A DNA stretch of 64,000 nt from an uncultured Elusimicrobia bacterium (GTDB lineage Bacteria > Elusimicrobiota > Elusimicrobia > Elusimicrobiales > UBA9959): assembly GCA_903879915.1 (NCBI GenBank), contig CAIRNJ010000004.1:1-64000 (forward strand), given 5' to 3'. The first letter of the stretch is position 1. Every line of letters starts with the position of its first letter. Below the pieces are notes generated by a model, which was given only the letters and a program-made list of their open reading frames with translations, had not been told where the DNA came from and did not search any database. Positions 63,677-64,000 of this stretch are shown here, one piece after another. The position numbers and the translations under genes are program-made.

Positions 63677-64000
63677 ATGGAAAGAACAAAACTTACCGCT
63701 AAGGATTTCTCTTCGGGCCTGCCGGTGAAGTGGTGCCCCGGCTGCGGCGATTTCGCCATCCTCAATATGCTGCAGAAGACCATGGCCGGCATGGGGCTGC
63801 CGCGCGAAAAGTTCGCCGTGATCTCCGGCATCGGCTGCTCGAGCCGCTTCCCGTACTATGTCAGCACCTACGGCTTCCATTCCATCCACGGCCGCGCGCT
63901 GGCGGTGGCCTCGGGCGTGAAGCTGTCCAACCCCGAACTGTCCGTGTGGGTGATAACCGGCGACGGCGACGGGCTTTCCATCGGCGGCAACCACATGCTG
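63677..64000 (+). CDS. korB: 2-oxoacid:ferredoxin oxidoreductase beta subunit (3' partial)
   Basis: 108 codons are visible before the window ends. It starts [20 protein letters not shown]; the [14 protein letters not shown] motif, [20 protein letters not shown], the [19 protein letters not shown] segment and the thiamine-diphosphate-binding [16 protein letters not shown] are the KorB signature. It is the TPP-binding partner of the preceding subunit and clearly in the same operon. Confidence 0.93.
   Translation, partial: MERTKLTAKDFSSGLPVKWCPGCGDFAILNMLQKTMAGMGLPREKFAVISGIGCSSRFPYYVSTYGFHSIHGRALAVASGVKLSNPELSVWVITGDGDGLSIGGNHML

Overview
The window most likely comes from a diderm bacterium of the phylum Elusimicrobiota, probably a metagenome-assembled genome. 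This is inferred from remembered similarity: secreted proteins built on the GNVGIGT..P..LDVNG repeat, FN3/Kelch surface proteins, a PorV-like barrel, and a moderately GC-rich chromosome with ordinary housekeeping genes. No rRNA, tRNA, CRISPR array, integrase, transposase, capsid, terminase or reverse transcriptase gene was seen.

Region A (1-32.7 kb, plus strand) is an accessory surface-protein island, lower in GC by eye than the rest. It starts inside a large repeat protein with an embedded DUF1566 domain and YadA-head-like repeats. A translationally coupled cluster follows: a 55-residue ORF, a nucleotidyltransferase-fold protein and a small fibre protein, with a repeat protein just downstream that ends in a C-type-lectin/FGE-like domain resembling diversity-generating-retroelement (DGR) targets. 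Next come a truncated N-terminal copy of the giant protein, a 1177-residue fibre protein, a tail-collar protein with a striking Trp/Cys cluster, and a 6321-residue giant. The giant carries five G8 plus beta-helix modules and two six-bladed Kelch propellers, each apparently inserted inside an FN3 domain. Two N-terminal cassettes occur twice in the same order (6445/8904 and 9216/13694), so the island looks like a duplicated and diversified block.

Region B (32.7-41.5 kb, plus) encodes a 1324-residue FN3 protein with a type IX-like C-terminal sorting domain, a CARDB plus PrcB-like protein, a PorV/PorQ-family barrel and a second outer-membrane barrel. Together they suggest an outer-membrane export or display module that could serve region A.

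Region C (41.5-64 kb) is GC-rich core genome. On the minus strand are Nif3, a glucodextranase-C-like secreted protein, a membrane-anchored CBM48 protein and a radical SAM protein. On the plus strand are glycerate kinase, ahcY, a phosphohexomutase, metK, a CheY/CheC-like pair, a small secreted protein, serS, a TPR protein, a zincin and two YiiX-like hydrolases. Then come rimO and a CorA-like transporter on the minus strand, and sucD-sucC (minus) divergent from korA-korB (plus). The last four genes interconvert 2-oxoglutarate, succinyl-CoA and succinate; korB runs off the window end.
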